DNA of 64,000 bases from Ignavibacteriota bacterium (GTDB taxonomy: Bacteria > Bacteroidota > Ignavibacteria > UBA10030 > UBA6906). The notes beneath the pieces were generated by a model. The model saw nothing but the letters and a program-made list of their open reading frames with translations, was not told the origin of the DNA and made no database searches. Both the position numbers and the translations under genes were made by a program. Location of the stretch: assembly GCA_016707525.1 (NCBI GenBank), contig JADJHP010000012.1:62001-126000 (forward strand), written 5' to 3'. Positions 53,992-62,379 of the stretch are shown piece after piece (within the stretch, counting starts at the first letter, position 1; each line of letters opens with the position of its first letter).

Positions 53992-55563
53992 ATGAAACGA
54001 CTGCGTGTCGGCGTCATTGACCTGGCAAGCAAGGGGCCCACGACGGCGTTATGGGCACGCGTCATGAACGCCAATCTCTCGAGCATCATGCCCCAGGTGA
54101 TCGGCGTATGGTGTCAGAGGGCAGGACACGACGTCACGATGTTGTGTTATACAGGATTCGAGGACCTGACTTCAGAGCTGCCGGAGGATCTCGATCTCCT
54201 CTTCATCGGGTCGTTCACGGAAGCTGCTCTGCTCGCGTATGCGATCAGTGCCCGGTTCCGCGCCCGGGGTGTGGTGACGGTCCTCGGAGGGCCCCACGCC
54301 CGGTGCTATCCGCAGGACGCACAGAAGTACTTCGACTATGTGCTGGGGTTCACGGATGAGCAGGTCATCAACGATGTGTTGCGCGACTGCTCGCACCACG
54401 CTCCGTTGGGGGTCCGGCTTTCTGCGCCCCAGCAGCCGGCCGCACTCCCCGGGGTACGCGAACGGTGGGAGTTCATCCAGAGCACTCTCCGGAAAGCACC
54501 TCTCATCAAGATGGTGCCGATGCTCGCCAGTGTCGGCTGTCCGTACACCTGTCCCTTCTGCATCGACTCAGTCGTGCCGTACCAGCTGTTCGATCCTGAC
54601 GTCCTGAAGGAGGACCTCGGCTTTCTTCTTACGAAATTCAAGCGGCCTTTGGTCGGGTGGCACGACCCGAATTTCGGCGTACGCTTCGACGACCTGATGA
54701 GTGCCATCGAAGAAGCCGTTCCGCCCGGGCGCATCGACTTCATCGCCGAAAGCAGTCTGTCCTTGCTCTCCGAGCCGCACCTCCAGCGGATGCAACGCAA
54801 TGGGTTCAAGGCCCTGCTCCCCGGCATTGAATCCTGGTTCGATCTCGGCGACAAATCGAGGACGGGCGCGGCCCATGGCGAGGCGAAGGTCCTCCGTATC
54901 GCCGAGCATGTCAATATGATCCTGCGGTACATCCCGTACGTGCAAACGAACTTCGTGCTCGGTCTGGACAGCGACAGGGGGCCCGAGCCGTTCGAACTGA
55001 CCAAGCGGTTCATCGATCTGACGCCCGGGGCATTCCCCGGCTACTCGCTCCTGACGGCGTTCGGTGAAGCGGCGCCGATCAATCTGCAGTATCAGATCGA
55101 CGACCGGCTCATCGGCTTCCCCTTCCATTTCCTGGACAACAATCACGCGATGAACATGAGACCGAAACACTACGCCTGGCCGGAGTTCTACGAACGCGTC
55201 ATCGACCTGACGGAACACACGTTCTCGCGCCGTGCCATCCTCCGCCGCATCGGAGCAACGAAGGCGTTCATTCCACGCTGGCTGAACGTCGTCCGGGCTG
55301 TCTCCTCTGAGGGGTATGGCAGGCTCCGGTTCTATCGAAAGGTACGCGACCGTCTTCTCGGGGATCGCGGATTCCGGGCGTTCTTCGAGCAGGAGTCGAA
55401 CGTTCTGCCGTCCTTCTATACCGATCTGATCCGCGGGGACCTTGGCCCGATGTGGGATTCACTTCCTCCGGGTGCCGTCTACCATGACCCGTATGCCTTC
55501 AGGAATTCGCGGACGGATCGGGCAGAAGTGACCGTCCGCGCGAGTGCGGCAGGGAGTGGGTGA
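53992..55563 (+). CDS. B12-binding-domain radical SAM protein
   Basis: 523 residues with a strong GGAGGAGG upstream. Residues about 1-150 resemble a cobalamin-binding fold (VIGVWCQRAGHDVTMLCYTGF ... LDLLFIGSFT ... RARGVVTVLGGPHARCYP). The radical SAM core starts with SVGCPYTCPFCID, where Cys183, Cys187 and Cys190 bind the [4Fe-4S] cluster, followed by LVGWHDPNFG and a late SAM-barrel pattern. A 150-residue C-terminal part is rich in Arg and aromatic residues. The layout resembles B12/radical SAM methyltransferase-like or BchE-type proteins; substrate unknown. It appears to be a single gene. Confidence 0.85.
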   Translation: MKRLRVGVIDLASKGPTTALWARVMNANLSSIMPQVIGVWCQRAGHDVTMLCYTGFEDLTSELPEDLDLLFIGSFTEAALLAYAISARFRARGVVTVLGGPHARCYPQDAQKYFDYVLGFTDEQVINDVLRDCSHHAPLGVRLSAPQQPAALPGVRERWEFIQSTLRKAPLIKMVPMLASVGCPYTCPFCIDSVVPYQLFDPDVLKEDLGFLLTKFKRPLVGWHDPNFGVRFDDLMSAIEEAVPPGRIDFIAESSLSLLSEPHLQRMQRNGFKALLPGIESWFDLGDKSRTGAAHGEAKVLRIAEHVNMILRYIPYVQTNFVLGLDSDRGPEPFELTKRFIDLTPGAFPGYSLLTAFGEAAPINLQYQIDDRLIGFPFHFLDNNHAMNMRPKHYAWPEFYERVIDLTEHTFSRRAILRRIGATKAFIPRWLNVVRAVSSEGYGRLRFYRKVRDRLLGDRGFRAFFEQESNVLPSFYTDLIRGDLGPMWDSLPPGAVYHDPYAFRNSRTDRAEVTVRASAAGSG

Positions 55564-55643
55564 GACAGCATGCGCGGAGTGCATCCCCCGGGAGCACATC
55601 GATGCCACCCCGCGTGGCGCGCTCGTGATCGGACACCGGCCTG

Positions 55644-56075
55644 TCAGCGGGACATCAGCAGGGTGGAGGAATGGAGACGTGCCTCGATCGCGCTGAAGAG
55701 TTCGTGGTCATTCCTGAAGTCGCGCCCCCGTTCTCTTTCGAACATGTGCGGGAAATCGAAGACCATGCGCACCAGCGCGGCCTTATAGCGGACCGCGGGA
55801 GTTTCCCCCTCATTGGCGAGGTCACAGATCTTCTCATAGACTCTGTGCGTGGTGAGAAAGGGTTGGGCCAGCTTGATCGCCGCCATATCGCGGAGCGTAC
55901 TCTCCACGACCGTTGGAACCGGGAAGTTCAGGGATTCGAGGTAACCCTTTTCGAACCGGTGAAACGAGAAATCCCGGTATGTTGTGAATGTTGCACATGT
56001 CCGCACAGTATCATCCGCCCGCACTGAACCCATTGCGAGGGCTGCCGCACAGACGACGAAGATGAGTCGTGTCAT
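55644..56075 (-). CDS. Small exported protein of unknown function
   Basis: 143 residues with a clear signal peptide MTRLIFVVCAAALAMGSVRAD. The mature part is mainly helical, with two Cys (DTVRTCATF, YEKICDLAN) that could form a disulfide; segments such as RDFSFHRFEKGYLESLNFP and KAALVRMVFDFPHMFERE are not of a family I recognise. It is followed by the MntR gene on the same strand, with 170 bp between, so a link is not shown. Confidence 0.7.
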   Translation of the reverse strand: MTRLIFVVCAAALAMGSVRADDTVRTCATFTTYRDFSFHRFEKGYLESLNFPVPTVVESTLRDMAAIKLAQPFLTTHRVYEKICDLANEGETPAVRYKAALVRMVFDFPHMFERERGRDFRNDHELFSAIEARLHSSTLLMSR

Positions 56076-56246
56076 GACATCCTCCGAATCGTTACGATGG
56101 AACTGCGAATTGGTTCTCCTTCTTATGACTCCGTGCGTGGGGGTGTGGTTGCGCGACCGGACGCACCACGGCCCCTTTCCATCGCTGTTCTGTGTGCTTT
56201 CGTATCGCCCTGCGTGCGTATGAGGTCCGGACGGACCGATCGTTGA

Positions 56247-56735
56247 TCACGATGTGCCTTTCTGCAATGCCGCCCTGAATGCTGCGAGAGTCTGCGGACT
56301 GACGTGATGTTCGATCCCTTCCGCATCGATCCCGGCCACGCGCTTCGGGATCCCCAGAGACAGGAGAAAGTTCAGCACGGTGTCGTGCCTGTTCTTCGAT
56401 GCTTCTGCGAGACGCTGTCCCTGGCGGGTGAGCACCACGCCGCGGTGTGGCTGAGAGGCCACCAGACCTGCCTTCCGCAGCCGGGTGATGGTCCTGTTGA
56501 CCGTCACGTGGGTCCCCCCGAGCCGACCCGCGAGGTCCATGACGCGGGCCTCTCCGTTCTGTGCGATCAGCTCGGCGATGGCCTCGGCATAGTCCTCTGC
56601 GATCTCCCGCGCGTGCTGGCGCCGCGTATGTGCGAGATTCTGTGCCAGCGAATTGCCACTCCTCGAACGGCCTGCAACTGTTCTGCGTTCTCGTGTTCCT
56701 GATGCCATTCCGGCCTCGTCGGTGTTGAGATCCAT
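56247..56735 (-). CDS. mntR: MntR-type manganese-responsive repressor
   Basis: 162 residues; an ATG at 56708 would give 153, close to E. coli MntR. DtxR/MntR winged-helix AEAIAELIAQNGEARVMDLAGRLGGTHVTVNRTITRLRKAGLV, then a dimerisation/metal domain with NRHDTVLNFLLSLGIPKRVAGIDAEGIEHHVSPQTLAAFR, which holds the family's metal-ligand residues (Asp, Glu, His, His). With Mn2+ it represses its targets. Its divergent neighbour is a TonB receptor, and a palindrome at 56754-56767 lies between. No SH3-like domain is present, as for MntR rather than DtxR. Confidence 0.88.
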   Translation of the reverse strand: MDLNTDEAGMASGTRERRTVAGRSRSGNSLAQNLAHTRRQHAREIAEDYAEAIAELIAQNGEARVMDLAGRLGGTHVTVNRTITRLRKAGLVASQPHRGVVLTRQGQRLAEASKNRHDTVLNFLLSLGIPKRVAGIDAEGIEHHVSPQTLAAFRAALQKGTS

Positions 56736-56753
56736 GGCCCCCGGGAACCTTAT

Positions 56754-56767
56754 GTAGCCTATGCTAC
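56754..56767. promoter_or_regulatory. Candidate MntR box
   Basis: GTAGC-CTAT-GCTAC, a perfect 5-4-5 inverted repeat within TATGTAGCCTATGCTACGTT, lies 18 bp upstream of the mntR start and about 150 bp from the TonB receptor start. The GTAGC half-sites resemble known MntR operators of Proteobacteria (TAGC-type), but the match is by eye. Confidence 0.5.
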
Positions 56768-56918
56768 GTTACCACCAGAAGAAGATGTATCGTTCGTCTG
56801 GCCATGCGGTGTGGGGGACTTCGCACCCTGCACAGTAACCAGAAATCGGCACTTTGTCCAGCACTCGGACACTGAAACTCGGGGCGAGGGAATTCGATCG
56901 CCTGAAAGGACCATCTCA

Positions 56919-59195
56919 TTGCGCTCGATCGCGATCGCGCTGCTTGTGTGCATATCCATCCCGCTCGAGGCATCGACCCTGACAGGGCGCGTTCGTGATG
57001 CGCGCACGGGTGAGCGTATCATCGGGGCGAATGTCCATCTCGAGGGGACACTGATCGGGACCGTGACGGATACGACCGGGAACTTCATGCTGAAGGACGT
57101 TCCCTCCGGCCCGGCCAGGCTTCGTGCTGGCTACATCGGCTACGCGAACTTTGCCCGGGATCTGTATATCGGTGTGGAACCTGTTTCCCTCGAGATCCGG
57201 TTAGAGCCCGAGTCTATCGAGTTTGGTCCTGTCGTGGTAACCGGGACACGGACGGAGAAACTCCGCACCGAAGTGCCGGTGATGGTGAGCATCCTCGATG
57301 CGGGAACATTGGTGTCAACGAATGCGAAGACCCTGCTTGACGGGCTCGGGTACCAGAGCGGCGTAAGGGTAGAGATCGATTGCCAAACCTGCAACTACTC
57401 GCAGGTCCGCTTGAACGGCCTCGGCGGTGCGTATTCGCAGATCCTCATCAATAGCAGGCCGATCTTCAGCGCGTTGAACGGCCTGTACGGACTCGAGCAG
57501 ATCCCGACGGGCATGGTGGAGCGGATCGAGGTCATCCGGGGCGGGGCATCGGCACTGTACGGGGCCAGTGCCGTCGGGGGCACGATCAATATCATCACCC
57601 GCGAACCCAAGGTGAATGCCTACGCTGTCAGCTTTGACAATGCCTGGATCGGAGGGAGGACACCCGACCAGACGTTCTCTCTCAATACCTCCATCGTGGA
57701 TCCGGATCAGAGGAACGGCATGACCGTCTTTGGCACCTTCCGGAAGCGGGGGGGATTTGACTCGAACGCAGACGGTTATACTGAGGCTCCCGAGCTTGCG
57801 AACAACTCATTCGGCCTGACCTCCTTCCTGAAGTCCGGGGACCATACCCGCCTCACCTTCGACGCGCACAGTCTGTATGAAGAACGGCGCGGCGGCAACA
57901 CCCTCGACCTTCCCCCACACGAAGCGGATCAGGCGGAACAACGGACGCATAGCGTGCTGGGAGGAGGCATCACGCTGACGCATACGATCCCGTCACTCCT
58001 GAGTACCTTCTCGGTCTATCTTTCCGGTCTGCATACCGGACGCAAACATTACACGGGCGTTGATCACGCCGATGCCTACGGGACAACGGAGAATCTTACG
58101 GTCGTGTACGGCTCTCAGTTCAGCCGCTCTCACAAGGGCTTTCTCGGGTGGGGGGAGAACACGATCACGGTAGGGCTTGAAGGTCAGTATGATGATATCG
58201 CGGACCGGATCCCCGGATACCGCTACCAGCTTGTTGAAGCGACACGACAATTCGGTGTGCTGCTCCAAACGGACTGGAAGATCGATGAGCAATGGACCGT
58301 CTTGTTCGGTCTCCGGGGCGACCACCACAGTCTCCTGGACCGTCTGCTCATGCATCCGCGGTTGAACGTCATGTTCGACATCACCCGGTTCCTGCAATGG
58401 CGGGGTTCGTACTCCACGGGGTTTCGTGCGCCCCAGGCATTCGATGCTGACCTTCATATAGCGTTTGCAGGTGGCGGGGTGTCGATGGTCCGCATCTCTC
58501 CGGGACTGAAAGAAGAAACCTCACGCAGCGTGAGCACATCTCTCGATTTCAATCTTCCGTCGCCGCATGTGATCTGGGGGTTCACCCTCGAGGGGTTCCA
58601 GACGGTACTGAACGATGCGTTCGTGCTGGAAGACGGCGGTGCCGATCCCACCGATCCCGTGAACTCCATCCTGGTCCGGAAGAATGGTGGAAAGGCCACC
58701 GTGACAGGCGCGACCCTGGAGGTCCGGGCGAACTTCGATGATGTCTTCGAGGCCACGGCGGGCGCGACGATCCAGTCGAGCGCGTACGACCGACCCGTCT
58801 TCTGGTCGGACGAGGCTCCGGGAAGTACACGATTCCTTAAGTCTCCCGGGCTCTACGGATTCGGTGTCGTCGACATCCGCCCGGGTGACCGGTTCACGAT
58901 CTCCCTGAGCGGGCTCTTCACGGGACGGATGTACGTTCCACATCTGGCCGGGGCCCCGGGTGTTCTGACCGATGCTCTGGTCCACACGCCGTCCATGGCC
59001 GAGCTGGGTGCGAAGTTGTCCTACACATTCAAGCCGGCAAATATGGCGGGTGCATGGGAAGTGACCGCGGGGGTTCAGAACGTCCTGGATGCCTATCAGG
59101 CGGACTTCGACACGGGGCCGTACAGGGATTCGAATTATATCTACGGACCAGCCCGGCCTCGAACCTACTCCATAGGGGTGCGGCTCCTCTATTGA
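56919..59195 (+). CDS. TonB-dependent receptor with carboxypeptidase-like N-terminal domain, divergent from mntR
   Basis: 758 residues from a TTG at 56919, which is followed by a signal peptide (LRSIAIALLVCISIPLEAS) and preceded by AGGA 8 bp upstream; frames upstream are open to 56811 but lack a signal. A CarboxypepD_reg-like domain (LTGRVRDARTGERIIGANVHLEGT) is followed by a plug (VVVTGTRTEKLRTEVPVMV ... VRLNGLGGAYSQILINSRPIFSALNGLYGLEQIPTGMVERIEVIRGGASALYG) and a barrel ending in SIGVRLLY. IDCQTCNYSQVRLNG, with two Cys, is a distinctive plug sequence. Location beside mntR suggests manganese (or iron-type metal) uptake. Confidence 0.87.
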   Translation: MRSIAIALLVCISIPLEASTLTGRVRDARTGERIIGANVHLEGTLIGTVTDTTGNFMLKDVPSGPARLRAGYIGYANFARDLYIGVEPVSLEIRLEPESIEFGPVVVTGTRTEKLRTEVPVMVSILDAGTLVSTNAKTLLDGLGYQSGVRVEIDCQTCNYSQVRLNGLGGAYSQILINSRPIFSALNGLYGLEQIPTGMVERIEVIRGGASALYGASAVGGTINIITREPKVNAYAVSFDNAWIGGRTPDQTFSLNTSIVDPDQRNGMTVFGTFRKRGGFDSNADGYTEAPELANNSFGLTSFLKSGDHTRLTFDAHSLYEERRGGNTLDLPPHEADQAEQRTHSVLGGGITLTHTIPSLLSTFSVYLSGLHTGRKHYTGVDHADAYGTTENLTVVYGSQFSRSHKGFLGWGENTITVGLEGQYDDIADRIPGYRYQLVEATRQFGVLLQTDWKIDEQWTVLFGLRGDHHSLLDRLLMHPRLNVMFDITRFLQWRGSYSTGFRAPQAFDADLHIAFAGGGVSMVRISPGLKEETSRSVSTSLDFNLPSPHVIWGFTLEGFQTVLNDAFVLEDGGADPTDPVNSILVRKNGGKATVTGATLEVRANFDDVFEATAGATIQSSAYDRPVFWSDEAPGSTRFLKSPGLYGFGVVDIRPGDRFTISLSGLFTGRMYVPHLAGAPGVLTDALVHTPSMAELGAKLSYTFKPANMAGAWEVTAGVQNVLDAYQADFDTGPYRDSNYIYGPARPRTYSIGVRLLY

Positions 59196-59246
59196 GGAGC
59201 CTTACGCCCGAACCTGAAAGGTGCAGGCAGGATCGGGGGTGTGAAC

Positions 59247-59306
59247 CAACCTCCGGTTCCCGCGCTGAACGGCAGACGGCCACCAGCGAGATGAAACCGG
59301 AGGTTG
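59247..59306. terminator. Inverted repeat between convergent TonB receptor and katG
   Basis: CAACCTCCGGTT (59247-59258) and AACCGGAGGTTG (59295-59306) are perfectly complementary 12-mers with a 36-nt loop. It lies 52 bp after the receptor stop and 49 bp before the katG stop. Could be a transcript-end hairpin; no T-run. Confidence 0.4.
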
Positions 59307-59354
59307 TGGAGTGGACCGCGCATCGGGACACCACTTCTGCGCCAACGATGCCGA

Positions 59355-61544
59355 TCAGCGGAGATCGAAACGGTCGAGGTTCATGACCTTGGTCCAAGCT
59401 GCAACGAAGTCGCCGATGAACTTCTTCGGAGCATCCGCGCATGCGTACACCTCCGCGAGTGCGCGCAACTGAGAGTTCGACCCGAAGACGAGGTCGACAC
59501 GCGTGCCGGTCCACTTCACCTTTCCTGTCGCACGCTCGCGCCCTTCGAACACATCCGGCTCGTTCGCGACGGGCTTCCACTCCGTGTGCATATCGAGCAG
59601 GTTCACGAAGAAATCGTTGGTGAGCGTCCCGGGCCTCGTGGTGAAGATGCCGTGACGGCTTGCTCCCACATTGGTTTCCAGCACGCGCATGCCGCCGATG
59701 AGCACGGTCATCTCCGGCGCGGTCAGCGTCAGCAGCTGTGCCCGATCGATCAGCAATTCTTCAGATGACACGGCATACCGTGCCTTCTGGTAGTTGCGGA
59801 AGCCATCGGCGATGGGTTCGAGGACGGCGAAGGAGGCCGCGTCGGTCTGTTCCTGCGAAGCATCCATGCGGCCCGGGGAGAAGGGGACGGTCACCTCGTG
59901 GCCCGCGATCGTTGCCGCCTGTTCGATTCCTGCACAGCCACCGAGGACGATCAGATCCGCAAGGGAGACCTTTTTACCATCTGCCTGAGCGCTGTTGAAG
60001 GCACTCCTGATCTCCTCGAGGGTCTTGAGGATCTTCGCAAGACGCGATGGCTGGTTCACCGGCCAGTCCTTCTGCGGGGCGAGGCGGAGACGGGCACCGT
60101 TGGCGCCGCCACGCATGTCGGAACCCCGGAACGTGGAGGCGGATGCCCATGCTGTCGAAACGAGTTCCGCGACCGACAGACCGGATGCCAGGATCCTGCC
60201 TTTGAGTGTGGCGATGTCCCTGGCATCGATCAGCGCATGATCGACGACGGGGATGGGATCCTGCCAGATGAGGTCCTCCGCCGGCACCTCGGGTCCGAGG
60301 TAACGGGCCCGTGGTCCCATATCGCGATGGGTGAGCTTGAACCAGGCCCGGGCAAAGGCGTCGGCGAACTGGTCCGGGTTCTCCATGAAGCGCCGCGAGA
60401 TCTTCTCGTAGGCGGGGTCAAATCGCAGAGAGAGGTCCGTGGTCAGCATGGAAGGGGCAAGGCGTTTCGATGGGTCGTGGGCATCCGGCACCGTACCTGC
60501 GCCGGCAGCGCCTTTCGGTTTCCACTGGTGAGCACCGGCCGGGCTCTTTGTCAGCTCCCATTCATAGCCGAACAGGTTCCAGAAGAAATTGGTGCTCCAC
60601 TTCGTGGGGGTGGTGGTCCACGTCACTTCAATGCCGCTCGTGATCGTGTCGCCGCCTTTCCCCGTGCCGAAGCTGCTGTGCCACCCGAGGCCCTGCTCTT
60701 CGATACCGGCTGCTTCAGGCTCGGCACCCACGTGTTTCGCGTCGGCCGCTCCATGGGTCTTGCCGAAGGTGTGACCACCGGCGATGAGCGCCACGGTCTC
60801 TTCGTCGTTCATTGCCATGCGGGCGAAGGTCTCGCGGATGTCGCGCGCAGCGGCGACGGGATCGGGAATGCCGTTCGGTCCTTCGGGGTTGACGTAGATG
60901 AGTCCCATCTGTACGGCAGCAAGGGGATCTTCGAGCGCGCGATCCCCGGAGTACCGTTTGTCGTCGAGCCATCGCACCTCGGCCCCCCAGTAAATGTCCT
61001 TTTCGGGTTCCCAGATGTCCTCCCGTCCGCCTCCGAAGCCAAAGGTCTTGAAGCCCATGGATTCGAGGGCAACATTGCCGGCAAGGATCATCAGATCTGC
61101 CCAGGAGATCTTCCTCCCGTACTTCTGCTTGATAGGCCACAGCAGACGGCGGGCCTTGTCGAGGTTCACATTGTCGGGCCAGCTGTTCAGCGGCGCGAAA
61201 CGCTGGCTGCCATTGCCACCGCCGCCGCGGCCATCACCGGTACGGTAGGTGCCGGCGCTGTGCCATGCCATGCGGACGAACAGCGGTCCGTAGTGACCGA
61301 AATCCGCGGGCCACCAGGGTTGTGAATCCGTCATCAGGGCGCGGAGGTCGTTTTTGACGGCCGCCAGGTCGAGGCTCCCGAATTCCGAGCGGTAGTCGAA
61401 GTCCGGCTCCATGGGATCGGATAACGGCGATCGCTGGTGCAGGATATCCAGGTTCAACTGGTTCGGCCACCAGTGCTGGTTCTTTGAGCCGCCCCCGGTC
61501 GTGTGTGATCCACCCGTTACCGGACATTTCCCTTCGTTACTCAT
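59355..61544 (-). CDS. katG: Catalase-peroxidase KatG
   Basis: 729 residues, the normal size for KatG with N- and C-terminal peroxidase-like domains. The distal site is FVRMAWHSAGTYRTGDGRGGGG (Arg-Trp-His with the Trp of the Met-Tyr-Trp adduct) and the proximal His is in ALIAGGHTFGKTHGA. IYVNPEGPNG is the segment with the adduct Tyr. The C-terminal domain has LADLIVLGGCAGIEQAA and EMTVLIGGMRVL. It breaks down H2O2 in the cytoplasm. It is followed upstream, on the same strand, by a Fur-family regulator, with a palindrome at 61604-61619 between them. Confidence 0.97.
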   Translation of the reverse strand: MSNEGKCPVTGGSHTTGGGSKNQHWWPNQLNLDILHQRSPLSDPMEPDFDYRSEFGSLDLAAVKNDLRALMTDSQPWWPADFGHYGPLFVRMAWHSAGTYRTGDGRGGGGNGSQRFAPLNSWPDNVNLDKARRLLWPIKQKYGRKISWADLMILAGNVALESMGFKTFGFGGGREDIWEPEKDIYWGAEVRWLDDKRYSGDRALEDPLAAVQMGLIYVNPEGPNGIPDPVAAARDIRETFARMAMNDEETVALIAGGHTFGKTHGAADAKHVGAEPEAAGIEEQGLGWHSSFGTGKGGDTITSGIEVTWTTTPTKWSTNFFWNLFGYEWELTKSPAGAHQWKPKGAAGAGTVPDAHDPSKRLAPSMLTTDLSLRFDPAYEKISRRFMENPDQFADAFARAWFKLTHRDMGPRARYLGPEVPAEDLIWQDPIPVVDHALIDARDIATLKGRILASGLSVAELVSTAWASASTFRGSDMRGGANGARLRLAPQKDWPVNQPSRLAKILKTLEEIRSAFNSAQADGKKVSLADLIVLGGCAGIEQAATIAGHEVTVPFSPGRMDASQEQTDAASFAVLEPIADGFRNYQKARYAVSSEELLIDRAQLLTLTAPEMTVLIGGMRVLETNVGASRHGIFTTRPGTLTNDFFVNLLDMHTEWKPVANEPDVFEGRERATGKVKWTGTRVDLVFGSNSQLRALAEVYACADAPKKFIGDFVAAWTKVMNLDRFDLR

Positions 61545-61603
61545 GGTCAGTACTCCCGAATGGTGTGCGATACCGACAAGATACAGTTGGCAATAGGGAC
61601 TAG

Positions 61604-61619
61604 TAACTAATAATAGTTA
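61604..61619. promoter_or_regulatory. PerR/Fur-type operator upstream of katG
   Basis: TAACTA-ATAA-TAGTTA is a perfect 6-4-6 inverted repeat in a very AT-rich stretch, with the spacing and composition of PerR/Fur boxes. It lies 60 bp upstream of the katG start codon and just after the regulator's stop (61641). Confidence 0.65.
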
Positions 61620-61640
61620 TCAATAGCAAGACAAAAAAAA

Positions 61641-62093
61641 TCACCGCGCGCGCGCGGCCTTCCGGCAGGCAGGGCAGATCACATTCACAAAGACGCTGTG
61701 GCCCAATACCGTGTTGTGGCGCCGCACCTGCTCGGGGATCGGGAGGGCATCGAAGTCCGGTTCGTGAATGTTGGTCACTTCCTTACAACGCACGCAGACG
61801 AGATGGTGATGGGGCTCCGTCATCGGGTCGAACCGGACGGTGTCATGGAGCGGGGTCAAGCGGGCAATGATGCCGTGGCGTGCGAACGCCTCCAGCGTCG
61901 TGTACACGGTGGCATGGGAGATCGTCGGGTGCGAACGCTTGATGCTCCGAAAGATCTTGTCCGGACTCGGATGGGAATGGTCGCGCACGAGGGCCCGGAA
62001 GATGAGCAAGCGCTGCGGCGTGACCTTCATCCGGGCAGCTTTGCACTGCTCGACAAATGCTTGGATCCTGGATTCCAGTTTTGTACCTGTCAC
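61641..62093 (-). CDS. Fur-family regulator, PerR-like
   Basis: 150 residues from a GTG at 62093 with AAAGG 6 bp upstream; an ATG at 62123 adds 10 residues and is also possible. The frame is open to 62600 but nothing there looks like protein. Winged helix VTPQRLLIFRALVRDHSHPSPDKIFRSIKRSHPTISHATVYTTLEAFARHGII, regulatory metal site HHHLVC, and two CxxC pairs (CVRC, CPAC) for structural zinc. Its position upstream of katG with a palindrome between makes a peroxide-sensing PerR role the best guess, but Fur or Zur cannot be excluded. Confidence 0.87.
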   Translation of the reverse strand: MTGTKLESRIQAFVEQCKAARMKVTPQRLLIFRALVRDHSHPSPDKIFRSIKRSHPTISHATVYTTLEAFARHGIIARLTPLHDTVRFDPMTEPHHHLVCVRCKEVTNIHEPDFDALPIPEQVRRHNTVLGHSVFVNVICPACRKAARAR

Positions 62094-62379
62094 GGACCGC
62101 CTTTCACGTGTTTCCCGCACCATGGTAGCGAACTTGACCGCCAAGTGCAACTGGCCCCGGGGAACGCGGCAGTCCAACTCCTGCGTCGGTGTCGGATGGT
62201 GTGCGGAGTGGCGCTCCGGGAAGGAAGATGGCCGCCGGTTCGGGAAGTGAGTCCGGGAAGAGATCAAGTCGGGCGACTTGCATTTCACTCCGCCAATGCC
62301 GTTGTTGCGAACGTATTCAACTGTCCTTTGACGTATACTATCGCCCCGGCGCGTCGGGGGCCATGAACAGGAGCCAGGT
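62094..62379. other. Divergent intergenic region, about 290 bp
   Basis: Lies between the Fur-family regulator and the GT87-like gene, so promoters of both are expected. A TATACT -10-like box occurs near 62334-62339, without a clear -35. No gene found. Confidence 0.4.
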
